Part shown: positions 33,488 to 42,091 of the stretch, piece after piece | Layout of the letters: every line of letters begins with the position of its first letter | How positions within the stretch are numbered: the stretch's first letter is position 1 | NCBI RefSeq assembly: GCF_049943955.1 | Contig: NZ_JBNFTW010000002.1 | Location: 186,001-250,000 of the forward strand | From: Desulfosporosinus sp049943955 | Lineage (GTDB): Bacteria; Bacillota; Desulfitobacteriia; Desulfitobacteriales; Desulfitobacteriaceae | DNA: 64,000 bases | Reading direction: 5' to 3' | Program-made: the position numbers and the translations under genes | The notes under the pieces: generated by a model | What the model was told of the DNA's origin: nothing | Seen by the model: the letters and a program-made list of their open reading frames with translations, nothing else | Database searches by the model: none

Positions 33488-34308
33488 AGAAGATTGAGGA
33501 AGCAATTTTACCCTCGAAACCCTTGACTAGGGAGTCTCTTACCATGTGGATATTATTGCTTGTTTTATCCCTATTGACTATCTATGCCCTGGCCACTATT
33601 GATTACACGAGTGTGGATATGGGAAAGGCCATGGCTGATACTCTCAATAATTTCAAAACTATATTTTTCCATCCTGCAGCTCACCGGCTTAGCTTGTGGG
33701 ACGCATTTTACGAAGTTTTAATAACCATGGGGTTGGCATTTTTAACGACCTTGTTTGGCGGTATCATTGCTATGCTCCTGGGATTGTTGGCCGCCCAGAA
33801 TTTGGCGCCAAAACAAGTTACCAATATTATCAAAGGTTTTGTCGCTTTTATTCGTGCAGTTCCCAGCATATTATGGGTTTTGATCTTTGCCGTAGCGGCG
33901 GGCCTGGGCAGCGTGGCCGCGGTTATCGGTTTAACCTTTCACTCTGTCAGCTATTTAACGAAGGCCTATTCCGAGTCTTTTGAGGAATTAGACAGAAGCG
34001 TTATTGAAGCTTTGATGGCCAGCGGGGCGAATTGGTGGCAGATTATTTTTCAAGCGGTTATACCCTCCTCTGTTTCTTCCTTGCTGTCCTGGACGTTTAT
34101 GAGATTTGAAATCAACTTCGCCAATGCTGTTGCCATGGGCGCTGCTGCCGGGGCGGCCGGAATCGGCTTCGATTTGTTTATGGACAGCGGCTTTTATTTT
34201 GATCTCCGGGAAATAGGACTGGTAACCTATCTTATTATAGCTTTTGCTATAGTGCTTGAAACGATTTCCACTAATTTAAAAAGCAAGATATTATTGAAAA
34301 AGGCTTAG
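33484..34308 (+). CDS. phnE2: Phosphonate ABC transporter permease PhnE (copy 2)
   Basis: A 274-residue permease, a paralogue of the preceding one, with about six membrane segments and the EAA-type loop EALMASGANWWQIIFQAVIPS. The GTG start overlaps the end of phnE1 and has AGAAGGG upstream. A gap of 146 bases follows, before the second phnM, and it contains a short A/T-rich repeat. Confidence 0.92.
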   Translation: MKKIEEAILPSKPLTRESLTMWILLLVLSLLTIYALATIDYTSVDMGKAMADTLNNFKTIFFHPAAHRLSLWDAFYEVLITMGLAFLTTLFGGIIAMLLGLLAAQNLAPKQVTNIIKGFVAFIRAVPSILWVLIFAVAAGLGSVAAVIGLTFHSVSYLTKAYSESFEELDRSVIEALMASGANWWQIIFQAVIPSSVSSLLSWTFMRFEINFANAVAMGAAAGAAGIGFDLFMDSGFYFDLREIGLVTYLIIAFAIVLETISTNLKSKILLKKA

Positions 34309-34328
34309 CCTGTAACGAGCACAGAAAG

Positions 34329-34380
34329 CAAATCACAAATTACAAATTACAAATCATAGAACATAGATCGTAGATCACAG
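34329..34380. repeat. Short A/T-rich imperfect tandem repeat
   Basis: Units of the type CAAATTA/CAAATCA, then CATAGAT/CGTAGAT, repeat imperfectly across about 50 bases between phnE2 and phnM2. No gene or hairpin was seen in it. It may be slippage-derived. Confidence 0.5.
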
Positions 34381-34454
34381 GCTAGGTCTTGAGGTTTTCC
34401 AAATGTTGTGAATTAAAGGTTTGGAAATAAGGATTAAAAGGGAGCAAATTTGAC

Positions 34455-35657
34455 GTGAGAACAAAGAAGATTTGCGTTTACAATGCCAAAATGATTCTGC
34501 CTGAGAAGGTCAGCAAAGGCCATATTGTTATTGAAGGCAATAAAATCATTGAGGTAGCGGAAAGTGATTTTCCCAGAATGAAGTGTTATTCAGACCTGAC
34601 GATGATTGATGCCGAGGATTGTTTTGTGATGCCGGGGATGATTGATCTTCACAGCGATGCCATTGAAAAAGAAATTCAACCAAGACCCAATACCCTATTC
34701 CCCATTCATATGGCCTTTTATGAGTTGGAAAAGAAACTTACGGTCAGCGGTATCACAACCATGTTTCACTCTCTAAGCTTAAGTGACGAATGGGGAGTAA
34801 GAAATCAAGATATGGTTGTGGGAGTTATAAATAGCATCAATACTCTTAAAAATGCTCGTTCTATGATTAATCATAAGATTCATCTTCGCTACGAATTGAC
34901 GTTTCTTGCTGGGCTTAAAGCCCTGGAAGGTCTCATTAAAAATAAAAGCATTGATTTAATGTCCTATATGGATCATACACCGGGGCAGGGACAGTTTAGA
35001 GATGCGGAAGCACTTAAAACCTTTACTCTCCAATCTTATGGTAAAAAAGAGCAGGAATTTGATAATTTTCTCGATAAAACTATCGAAAACCAGGCCCGAA
35101 TCAATTGGACCAAACTTACGGAATTATCCAAGATTGCTAAACATAAGGGAATTCCTTTAGCTTTTCATGACGATGATACCCAAGAGAAGATCGATACCCT
35201 CCTGGAATGCGAAGGGATTGTCAGCGAATTCCCCATTAATTTGACTACTGCGGTTTACGCAGCTTCTAAAGGGATTCACGTCTGCGTCGGAGCTCCCAAT
35301 ATTATTCGCGGAAAGTCCCACAGCAACAATATGAGAGCGATTGATGCCATTCTTAATCATGCGGCAGATATCATTTGTTCCGATTACCTGCCAAGTGCCA
35401 TGCTTCCGGCAGTTTTTTCTTTAACACGGGAGGGAATCGCACTGAATGAGGCAGTTAAGATGGTAACCTTAAATCCTGCTAAGGCTTTAAAAATAGACGG
35501 TGAGGTCGGTACCATCGAAGTCGGTAAATGTGCAGATTTAATCGTTGTGGAAATGCATCAGGATTATCCGATCCTTCGGAAAACCTTAGTGGGTGGGAAC
35601 ACAGTATTTCAATCAGATTATAAGGCCTATAGTGAAAGAGTTGATAATGTATGTTAA
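34455..35657 (+). CDS. phnM: PhnM paralogue (copy 2)
   Basis: A 400-residue amidohydrolase of the PhnM family, clearly related to the copy at 28033 but divergent. The conserved motifs remain: MIDLHSDAIEKEIQPRP, MDHTPGQGQFRD, HDDDTQEK, CSDYLPSAML. The metal ligands therefore look intact. The GTG start follows GGGAG after about 11 bases, a rather long spacing. It begins a second module (GNAT, IMPase-like, small membrane protein, PHP) and overlaps the GNAT gene by seven bases. It may act on a different phosphonate adduct or be a backup. Confidence 0.88.
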   Translation: MRTKKICVYNAKMILPEKVSKGHIVIEGNKIIEVAESDFPRMKCYSDLTMIDAEDCFVMPGMIDLHSDAIEKEIQPRPNTLFPIHMAFYELEKKLTVSGITTMFHSLSLSDEWGVRNQDMVVGVINSINTLKNARSMINHKIHLRYELTFLAGLKALEGLIKNKSIDLMSYMDHTPGQGQFRDAEALKTFTLQSYGKKEQEFDNFLDKTIENQARINWTKLTELSKIAKHKGIPLAFHDDDTQEKIDTLLECEGIVSEFPINLTTAVYAASKGIHVCVGAPNIIRGKSHSNNMRAIDAILNHAADIICSDYLPSAMLPAVFSLTREGIALNEAVKMVTLNPAKALKIDGEVGTIEVGKCADLIVVEMHQDYPILRKTLVGGNTVFQSDYKAYSERVDNVC

Positions 35658-36103
35658 TCCGACAAGCTACGGAGCTAGATCTGTCAAGTATAACAGATCT
35701 TTTACAAGCCATGGACGGTGAGGAGAGGATCGATGACGGCGAAGCCCTGACCATATGGCGGAAAATGAAGGAGTATCCCTATTACAAAGTATTTGTAGTT
35801 GAAGACAGCAACCGGATCATCGCTGCCTGCAGTTTGATCATCTTGGAAAATTTGGGCCATAGAGGCGCCAAACTTGCCCTTGCCGAAAGTGTGATTGTCT
35901 CTGAGAATTACAGAGGCTCCGGTATTGGCAGTATGCTGATGCACTTTATTATGGATGAAGCTAAAGAGGAAAATTGTTACAAGCTTATGCTTTCCAGCAA
36001 TAACAAAAGGGTGCAAGCCCATGAGTTTTATCAGAAACTGGGCTTTCAACAACATGGAATAAGTTTTGTGGTTGAATTTAATCGCCATGGTGAAAGGAAT
36101 TAA
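35651..36103 (+). CDS. GNAT-family acetyltransferase, PhnO-like
   Basis: A 150-residue GNAT acetyltransferase with the acetyl-CoA pyrophosphate-binding sequence V-SENYRGSGIGSMLM and the NNKRVQAHEFYQKLGF C-terminal part. In other phn clusters PhnO acetylates aminoalkyl-phosphonates, making them substrates or detoxifying them. The place just after phnM2 and the length fit this, but GNAT proteins are very diverse, so the substrate is inferred. The ATG overlaps the phnM2 stop. Confidence 0.8.
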   Translation: MLIRQATELDLSSITDLLQAMDGEERIDDGEALTIWRKMKEYPYYKVFVVEDSNRIIAACSLIILENLGHRGAKLALAESVIVSENYRGSGIGSMLMHFIMDEAKEENCYKLMLSSNNKRVQAHEFYQKLGFQQHGISFVVEFNRHGERN

Positions 36104-36109
36104 GCGTTT

Positions 36110-36937
36110 ATGAATGTCGCAGAACTAGAAATGTATGACTTTGCTAAACGTTTAATGTATTCTGCAGGGGCAAAGCTGAAACAGGAGCGCAGGCAATCCG
36201 TCATTAAGGTTAAGGAAAAGACGTCTCAGATGGACCTTGTCACGGAACATGATTTACTTATTGAGAAATTCCTCATTGATGCTATTCTAAATAACTATCC
36301 GGATCATAATATCCTTGCTGAGGAAAGCAGGGAACAGGTATGTCCGGAGCATAATGATTATACGTGGGTTATCGACCCTATTGACGGTACGGTCAATTAT
36401 TATCGGTTTGGCAAGGATTATGCCATATCCCTTGCCCTATATAAAAATGAAAATCCGATGTTTGGTTTAGTTTATGATGTTGCCAACAGCGAGATGTTCA
36501 GTGCAGGTCGTGGTGAAGGAGCAATCATCAATGGACACCCTTTAGACACTTTGCCGGATTCCCATGATAAGCTGAGCAAAGCAGTTGTTGGTATTAGCTT
36601 GAGAACTATGAGAGAATTTACAGGTTTGGGTATGGACGTCATGGGGATGTTGTCCCAGGCCCAGGCCTACAGATATTTGGGCTGTGCCTCTCTGGAAATA
36701 TGTAAGGTTGCCAACGGAGAATATGACTTGTTTATTTCGTCTAATGTCCATCAATGGGACATTGCTGCCGCCAGGATTTTTCTGGAACAACGTGGGGGAG
36801 AAGTTCTTATTCGCAGAACCAATGAGAATAGGTCACCTTTTGGTAAATTATTAGTAGCTGCTTTTCGCTCGCCGTTGATATGGACAGAGGCTCGCGAATA
36901 TCTTCCCCTCTGCCTGAGAGATGAGTTTGGCGCTTAA
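36110..36937 (+). CDS. Inositol-monophosphatase-family phosphatase
   Basis: A 275-residue member of the lithium-sensitive phosphatase family. The metal site motifs are DPIDGTVNYYR, AEES and WDIAAARIFLEQ. These enzymes hydrolyse small sugar or inositol phosphates with Mg2+. It starts six bases after the GNAT stop and so belongs to the phn transcript; I infer that it handles a ribose or sugar phosphate formed from phosphonate breakdown. It might instead be a 3'-phosphoadenosine or fructose bisphosphatase-like enzyme. Confidence 0.85.
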   Translation: MNVAELEMYDFAKRLMYSAGAKLKQERRQSVIKVKEKTSQMDLVTEHDLLIEKFLIDAILNNYPDHNILAEESREQVCPEHNDYTWVIDPIDGTVNYYRFGKDYAISLALYKNENPMFGLVYDVANSEMFSAGRGEGAIINGHPLDTLPDSHDKLSKAVVGISLRTMREFTGLGMDVMGMLSQAQAYRYLGCASLEICKVANGEYDLFISSNVHQWDIAAARIFLEQRGGEVLIRRTNENRSPFGKLLVAAFRSPLIWTEAREYLPLCLRDEFGA

Positions 36938-36984
36938 TTTGCAGAAGATACAGCCACACAAACAGTGAATAAAAGGGTGATTTT

Positions 36985-37221
36985 GTGCCTCAATATGAAG
37001 AAATAATAAGGGAAGAGTCAAAGAGCATTTGTCGAGTTTTAAAGTCTTATATGACAGAGAATGAGGCTCTGATTTTTGCCGAAGACGTTGTCTTGTTAAA
37101 GGAGGACTTTAGGAGCAATCAAAATATGTTCTTAAAAAGGGCTAGTACGCTTGTTCAGACCGTGGTATTAATTCTTGCTGCATTGGCATTTCATTATTTT
37201 TTTCTGCTGCAATTCTTTTAA
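36985..37221 (+). CDS. Small tail-anchored protein (78 residues)
   Basis: A small protein with a polar, helical N-terminal part (about 1-50) and one hydrophobic segment at 53-76 right at the C-terminus, the layout of a tail-anchored membrane protein. I do not recognise it. The GTG start has AAAAGGGTG upstream. It lies between the IMPase-like and PHP genes of the phn operon, with gaps of 47 and 71 bases, so a membrane tether for part of the pathway is possible but speculative. Confidence 0.6.
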   Translation: MPQYEEIIREESKSICRVLKSYMTENEALIFAEDVVLLKEDFRSNQNMFLKRASTLVQTVVLILAALAFHYFFLLQFF

Positions 37222-37292
37222 TGCTTTGAGCAAGAAATTAAAAAGCTAGCAATTATTGAGAAAAAAATAATTATAAAGGATGATTAGAAACT

Positions 37293-38147
37293 ATGATTGA
37301 CTTACATGTTCATACGGATATTTCTGATAATTCCTTAAGTATTGGTGAGGTCATCAAACAGGCAAAAGAAAAGGGAATTACTCATCTTGCCATTACAGAT
37401 CATGATACCACAAAGGGGTTAAATGATGCTCTGTGCCTGGGAGCAGATTTAGGTGTCACCATCGTTCCGGGCATAGAAATATCGGCTTACGATTATGAAA
37501 GGAACAAGAGAGCTCATATTCTGGGTTTATATATCGAACCGGGGCATTCTTCTCTGGATCGTCTTTGTACGCCTCTAATTGAAAGCAGGAAACAAGCATC
37601 TTATGATATGTTCCTTAAGATTCTTGCAGCGGGATATGAAATAACCTGGGAGGATGTTCTCAAGTATGCTGGAGGGACTGGCGTTTATAAACAGCATTTA
37701 ATGCATGCCTTATTGGATAAGGGGTATTGTGAGGCCATTTATGATGATCTTTATAAGAAGCTTTTTCACCGTGGAAGCAGTACTCACCCCCGGGGTGCCG
37801 CCTTTGTTCCATTAGAATATATTGATGCTCGCGAGGCGATTCAAGCTGTCAGAGAAGCAGGAGGAATTCCTATTCTCGCCCATCCCGGACAACTTGGTAA
37901 TTTTGATGCCATTGATGAGTGGACAGAAGAAGGACTTGGCGGGATCGAAGTTTTCCATCCCAGCCATAATGACACTGACCGACGCCAATCCCTGCATTAT
38001 GCACAAAAGCATAACTTGGTGATTACAGGCGGTTCGGATTTCCACGGCTTTTATAGTGAAAAACCGGTTGAGTTAGGTTGTCCGGAATTGGGGCCAGAGT
38101 GTATTAAAGAACTTTCCTTAAGCTTAAAGAGTCCGAGCATAGTTTAG
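37293..38147 (+). CDS. PHP-family phosphoesterase, likely PhnP substitute
   Basis: A 284-residue PHP-domain phosphoesterase. The metal-binding HxH motif is at residues 5 and 7 (DLHVHTD), then TDHDT, PGIEISA, LAHPGQ and GSDFHGF, the usual ligand order. From memory, a PHP-family enzyme in the Eggerthella lenta phn cluster hydrolyses 5-phosphoribosyl 1,2-cyclic phosphate, the PhnJ product, replacing PhnP and PhnN. No PhnP is in this operon, so the same role is likely. AAAGGATG precedes the ATG. A strong terminator follows, ending the operon. Confidence 0.85.
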   Translation: MIDLHVHTDISDNSLSIGEVIKQAKEKGITHLAITDHDTTKGLNDALCLGADLGVTIVPGIEISAYDYERNKRAHILGLYIEPGHSSLDRLCTPLIESRKQASYDMFLKILAAGYEITWEDVLKYAGGTGVYKQHLMHALLDKGYCEAIYDDLYKKLFHRGSSTHPRGAAFVPLEYIDAREAIQAVREAGGIPILAHPGQLGNFDAIDEWTEEGLGGIEVFHPSHNDTDRRQSLHYAQKHNLVITGGSDFHGFYSEKPVELGCPELGPECIKELSLSLKSPSIV

Positions 38148-38255
38148 TTTTAAGTTATGCTTGTTTCAATATAGAAAAGAGATTGGTTAAAGCATTAACC
38201 ATATAATTTAGATAGTTAAACTTAAAACATTATACAAAAAACAATATGATTTTAT

Positions 38256-38302
38256 AAAAGAGTGGATATGCTTCTATGGGAGAAGTTATCCACTCTTTTT
38301 AA
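38256..38302. terminator. Bidirectional terminator ending the phn operon
   Basis: AAAAGAGTGGATA (38256-38268) pairs perfectly with TATCCACTCTTTT (38287-38299), then T-run. It also serves the convergent gene at 38350-39498. Confidence 0.92.
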
Positions 38303-38349
38303 TACATTCAGATCATTTTTTTAGTTTGCATTCGCCTTCGGCAGGTGGT

Positions 38350-39498
38350 TTAAAGTTCTTGCGGAATCACTTTGGATGTATTATAACCGCGATCTTCATA
38401 GGGCTGAAGCTTATCCAACCATTTTTCCTTCAGCTTTTTTAAGGCATCTTTAACGTCAAAATATCCTTCTTCAGGGATTTCTAGAATTTCCAGTACCTCA
38501 ATGGCAAAGGCTTCTGCTCCAAATTCTTTCCATTCTTTTTGGAGTACTTGGTTTGGGAAGGTTCCCATATCTAAATTAAAACGTTTACCGTTTATGGTTT
38601 TAAGATTAAGAGTACTTTCAATATAAATCTTTTGATTTTCCAGGTTTCGAATCTGATAAACTCCTGCTTCGGTTTTAGTTTCTTTATAGAGGCGTTTTAG
38701 TTCTTGTTTACGGTCCATGTTACGATCTCCTCTTTCTTCAATGCCTCGATTAAGCCAATATTGGCTGCCGTCAGGTGTGCGCTGCATAAACCCATATTCT
38801 ATTAAATACCGTCTGAGAGTTGCAAAATCAGGATAAACAGATTTAAGAGTTAGATTAACGTCTTTTTCTGTGTAGGTTCTATTTTCGTCGAAACGTTTGG
38901 CAATTTGTTGGATTGCCAGTAACTTATATTTTTCCTTTATAGAGAAGGTTTTAAGAGGACCATCAAGCCCTTCGGGGAAAAGCTTGAGTAGAATTTTGTC
39001 CTTCTCGGCTTGCGTAACCTTATAACGGTCATCTACCATCGTTGCTGTTTTAGGGGGGGCTAAAAACAAGGCCTCTGTATTACTCTTTTCTTTAAGAAGC
39101 TCCATCATGACAAGGAATACTTTAGACTGCCGCTCTTTTTCTTTCAGAGAGAATCGGTGATTTCGAATGGTTGAAGCGCTTTTAATACCCATTTCTTTTT
39201 GAATTTCAGCATCCGTTTTACCAGTATAAAAGTATCCTAAGAGTGTTTTTTGATGGTCGGTAAGCCCTGTAACCTTTTTGTCCATTTGGTTAAGGTATGC
39301 AAAAACCGATCCATGGACGTTTTCTATGTGGAGTTTCATGTACCGAAAGGCCTCGTAGAAAACATCATCCTCCTGATAGATGATTCCTTTTTCAATTGTT
39401 TTACCGCATAGTAAGCAGACATAGTGTTCAGGCTCTTGACGATAACCGCGCTTTAAATCGTCTATCGATGAAGTCCAAAATAATTCCGAAATCGCCAT
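38350..39498 (-). CDS. HTH-DUF2087 protein with degenerate GIY-YIG-like domain
   Basis: A 382-residue multidomain protein. Residues 25-60 carry YVCLLCGK...HIENVHG, a possible zinc knuckle. Residues about 78-130 resemble a LuxR-type helix-turn-helix (LTDHQKTLLGYFYTGKTDAEIQKEMGIKSASTI). Residues 165-245 match DUF2087 (YTEKDVNLTLKSVYPDFATLRRYLIEYGFMQR). The last 110 residues resemble GIY-YIG nucleases but read GVY...YIES, with Glu in place of the invariant Gly. A regulator using the nuclease fold for binding is likely. Its promoter is covered by a perfect inverted repeat at 39529-39563. Confidence 0.72.
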   Translation of the reverse strand: MAISELFWTSSIDDLKRGYRQEPEHYVCLLCGKTIEKGIIYQEDDVFYEAFRYMKLHIENVHGSVFAYLNQMDKKVTGLTDHQKTLLGYFYTGKTDAEIQKEMGIKSASTIRNHRFSLKEKERQSKVFLVMMELLKEKSNTEALFLAPPKTATMVDDRYKVTQAEKDKILLKLFPEGLDGPLKTFSIKEKYKLLAIQQIAKRFDENRTYTEKDVNLTLKSVYPDFATLRRYLIEYGFMQRTPDGSQYWLNRGIEERGDRNMDRKQELKRLYKETKTEAGVYQIRNLENQKIYIESTLNLKTINGKRFNLDMGTFPNQVLQKEWKEFGAEAFAIEVLEILEIPEEGYFDVKDALKKLKEKWLDKLQPYEDRGYNTSKVIPQEL

Positions 39499-39528
39499 AG
39501 AATAGACACATCCTTTATATTTAGAACA

Positions 39529-39568
39529 AATCTATAGACATTATATCATTGTGTCTATAGATTATCAA
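39529..39568 (-). promoter_or_regulatory. Promoter overlapped by a perfect 12-base inverted repeat
   Basis: Arms AATCTATAGACA (39529-39540) and TGTCTATAGATT (39552-39563) are separated by 11 bases. On the minus strand TTGATA (39563-39568) and TATAAT (39540-39545) with a 17-base spacer make a strong promoter, and the repeat covers both hexamers. Repression, probably by the product of the next gene, is inferred. Confidence 0.75.
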
Positions 39569-39734
39569 ACTAAATTATAATGGAACGCTTCTTTATGTTT
39601 GTTTTTAAAGTTATAAGTTGGTAAAATTCAGGCATTAAGCTGATAACTGGCAAATCAATGACTGGAATGAGGCTTTAAAGGACAATCTAAGCAATTTAAC
39701 TTCGTGCGGCTCGCGTCTCTTAGAAACCTATTCC

Positions 39735-40640
39735 TTAAGCCTTGTTTAGTGCCTTTAGCAAATGTCTGAGATCTTCGGGGAAAGGGGCACGAATTACGAG
39801 AGGAAGGCCGGTGACAGGATGCAAAAAGGCATAAACCGAAGAATGTAAGGCCTGACGGTTTATGAGTAATGTATTTCCGCCATAAAGATCATCTCCCAGC
39901 AAGGGGTGACCTATGCTTTCACAATGGACTCTGATTTGGTGCGTTCTTCCCGTCTCTAAGATGAATTCAAGCAAGCTGGCTTCAGAATAGCGGCGGATGA
40001 CTCGATAATCCGTTCGTGATGCTTCTCCATCCCTCTGAATTTGGCGCTTGATAAAACTATTGGGAGCAAGACCTATCGGAGAATCTATAGTTCCTCTGTT
40101 TTCGTACAGGTTTCCTTGGACAAAGCCATAGTAACGTTTATGGATGTGACCACGCACTAGCTGCCAAGCAAGCTGCTGGTGGGCAAATTGATTTTTGGCA
40201 ATGATCACAACCCCGGAGGTATTGCGGTCAATTCTGTGAATAGGTCGATAAAGTCTCTGCTCTCCTTTGCGCTCCCAGTAACCTATGACAGCATTCCCCA
40301 AGGTATTGTCAGGGTAGCGGCGATTAGGGTGGACGACCTGTCCGACAGGTTTGTTAACAGCTAACAGATAATCATCCTCGTAGAGGATACTTAAGGGAAG
40401 ATCTTCGCCTTGAATTGGCGATTCTTCCTCCGCAAAGAGCTGAATAGAGAGAAGTTCACCTTCTTTCCCTCGTGCAGTTAAGTAAGTGAAGCGTCCGTCC
40501 ACCCAAACTCGTTCTCCCTGTTTTAAATGCTGTAAAACTTTAAGAGAAAAATGAAATTTATGCTTTAAGATGGAAAGATATTTTTGACCGGCATCCTCCA
40601 GCTGTAAACGATATTCCCATAAGGTATTGACTGAGTTCAT
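39735..40640 (-). CDS. RluA-family pseudouridine synthase
   Basis: A 301-residue enzyme that isomerises uridine to pseudouridine in ribosomal or transfer RNA. An N-terminal S4-like RNA-binding part (HFSLKVLQHLKQGERVWVDG) precedes the catalytic domain with the essential Asp in HRIDRNTSGVVI, then SDYRVIRR and RTHQIRVHCESIGHPLLGDDLYGG. The ATG at 40640 has GGAGGT 5 bases upstream; the longer frame would start before this site. It is a stand-alone gene between the DUF2087 protein and the aminopeptidase. Which RNA position it modifies is unknown. Confidence 0.9.
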   Translation of the reverse strand: MNSVNTLWEYRLQLEDAGQKYLSILKHKFHFSLKVLQHLKQGERVWVDGRFTYLTARGKEGELLSIQLFAEEESPIQGEDLPLSILYEDDYLLAVNKPVGQVVHPNRRYPDNTLGNAVIGYWERKGEQRLYRPIHRIDRNTSGVVIIAKNQFAHQQLAWQLVRGHIHKRYYGFVQGNLYENRGTIDSPIGLAPNSFIKRQIQRDGEASRTDYRVIRRYSEASLLEFILETGRTHQIRVHCESIGHPLLGDDLYGGNTLLINRQALHSSVYAFLHPVTGLPLVIRAPFPEDLRHLLKALNKA

Positions 40641-40822
40641 AGTGACCTCCATCTTCATCAACGAAAATTAAAGTGTTATTAAAGGTTCGTTATAGACATA
40701 AAGCGTTAATAAAAAGGAAAATGCTAAGGTATGAAGAATATACATACAAACTATCCACTGGTAAATCCTTTAAAGGGATTCTGTTATTGAGATAAATTGG
40801 CAGAGAAATGAGCAATTTAAGG

Positions 40823-40876
40823 TTATAATGTCAATAGAACAAAGCGATTGACATTATAAACCATTTTAACTATGAT
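40823..40876 (+). promoter_or_regulatory. Aminopeptidase promoter with perfect 13-base inverted repeat
   Basis: TTATAATGTCAAT (40823-40835) and ATTGACATTATAA (40847-40859) are exact inverted copies with 11 bases between. The second arm contains the -35 box TTGACA (40848-40853), and a 17-base spacer leads to TATGAT (40871-40876). A repressor or activator bound here would control the following gene. Confidence 0.75.
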
Positions 40877-40898
40877 TTTAGTCTAAGGAGGCCCTAAC

Positions 40899-42014
40899 GT
40901 GAAAGATCCTCGTTTTGAAAAACTAGCCGATTCTTTAATTAATTATTCGATAGCCCTGAAACCGAGGGAGAAAATTCTTATTGAAGTCATTGGAACAGGT
41001 ATTCCACTTGCCCAGGCTCTTGTACGTCATGCTTATCAAGCTGGAGGAGTGCCCTTTGTATCTGTCATTAATCATACTCTAATGCGAGACTTATTAAAAG
41101 AATTCACGGTTGAGCAAGCTGAGGCTATGGCTCGATGGGACCTTGCAAGAATGAAAGAAATGCAGGCCTACATAGGAATTCGGGCAGGGGAAAACGCAAA
41201 CGAATGGGCAGACATTCCCAGTGAATCTCTGAAATCATATTCATCCTCTTATCAAAAGAAGGTGCATATTGAACAGCGCATTCCCCATACTCGTTGGTGT
41301 GTTTTACGGTATCCTAACTCTTCTATGGCTCAGTTAGCATCAATGAGTCTGGAAGGATTTGAAAATTTTTACTTTGACGTCTGTAACCTGGATTATGAAA
41401 AAATGTCCTCGGCTATGAATCCGCTCAAGAACTTAATGGAGAAAACCGATCAAGTACGAATTGTTGGACCGGGTACTAATCTAGTATTCTCGATTAATGG
41501 AATGCCAGCGATTAAATGTGACGGACGCATGAATATTCCTGACGGGGAAATCTATACTGCGCCTATTAAGGAATCGGTAAACGGGCGGATCAGTTATAAT
41601 ACCCCTTCTTTGTTTCAAGGATTTACCTTTGAAAAAATTGTCTTGGATTTTAAAAACGGTAAAATCATTAAGGCCGTCGCCAATGATACGCAGAGGATTG
41701 ATGATATCTTCAATACCGATGAAGGTGCTAGATATGTAGGGGAATTTGCCCTCGGAGTAAATCCATACATCTTAAACCCAATGCTGGACACCCTTTTTGA
41801 TGAGAAGATCGATGGAAGTTTTCATTTTACCCCGGGTTCCTGCTATGATGACTGTTATAACGGCAACAAATCAGCCGTTCACTGGGACTTGGTGTGTATT
41901 CAAAGACCGGATTATGGCGGCGGTGAGATCTATTTTGATGAAAAATTAATTCGCAAAGACGGCCGTTTTGTGTTGCCGGAACTGGAAGTGTTGAATCCGG
42001 AAAACCTGAAATAA
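40899..42014 (+). CDS. M29-family aminopeptidase
   Basis: A 371-residue metal-dependent aminopeptidase of the AmpS/PepS/aminopeptidase T family, which removes N-terminal residues from peptides in the cytoplasm. The pattern YVGEFALGVNP supplies a ligand Glu, and CYNGNKSAVHWDLVC supplies the His/Asp pair. The region between them, HFTPGSCYDDC, is more cysteine-rich than in the Gram-positive prototypes. The GTG start has AAGGAGG 8 bases upstream. Its promoter carries a perfect inverted repeat. Single-gene unit as far as can be seen. Confidence 0.85.
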   Translation: MKDPRFEKLADSLINYSIALKPREKILIEVIGTGIPLAQALVRHAYQAGGVPFVSVINHTLMRDLLKEFTVEQAEAMARWDLARMKEMQAYIGIRAGENANEWADIPSESLKSYSSSYQKKVHIEQRIPHTRWCVLRYPNSSMAQLASMSLEGFENFYFDVCNLDYEKMSSAMNPLKNLMEKTDQVRIVGPGTNLVFSINGMPAIKCDGRMNIPDGEIYTAPIKESVNGRISYNTPSLFQGFTFEKIVLDFKNGKIIKAVANDTQRIDDIFNTDEGARYVGEFALGVNPYILNPMLDTLFDEKIDGSFHFTPGSCYDDCYNGNKSAVHWDLVCIQRPDYGGGEIYFDEKLIRKDGRFVLPELEVLNPENLK

Positions 42015-42091
42015 CGTTCTCTATAACCCTGATCGTAACCCGCATTTGGGAATTGAGCAGGGGTTGAATGAATTCAAATGGAGGCGGTTCG

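Noticed and set aside
34329..34380. CRISPR array
   Set aside because: The repeats are short, degenerate and without spacers, and no cas genes are near.
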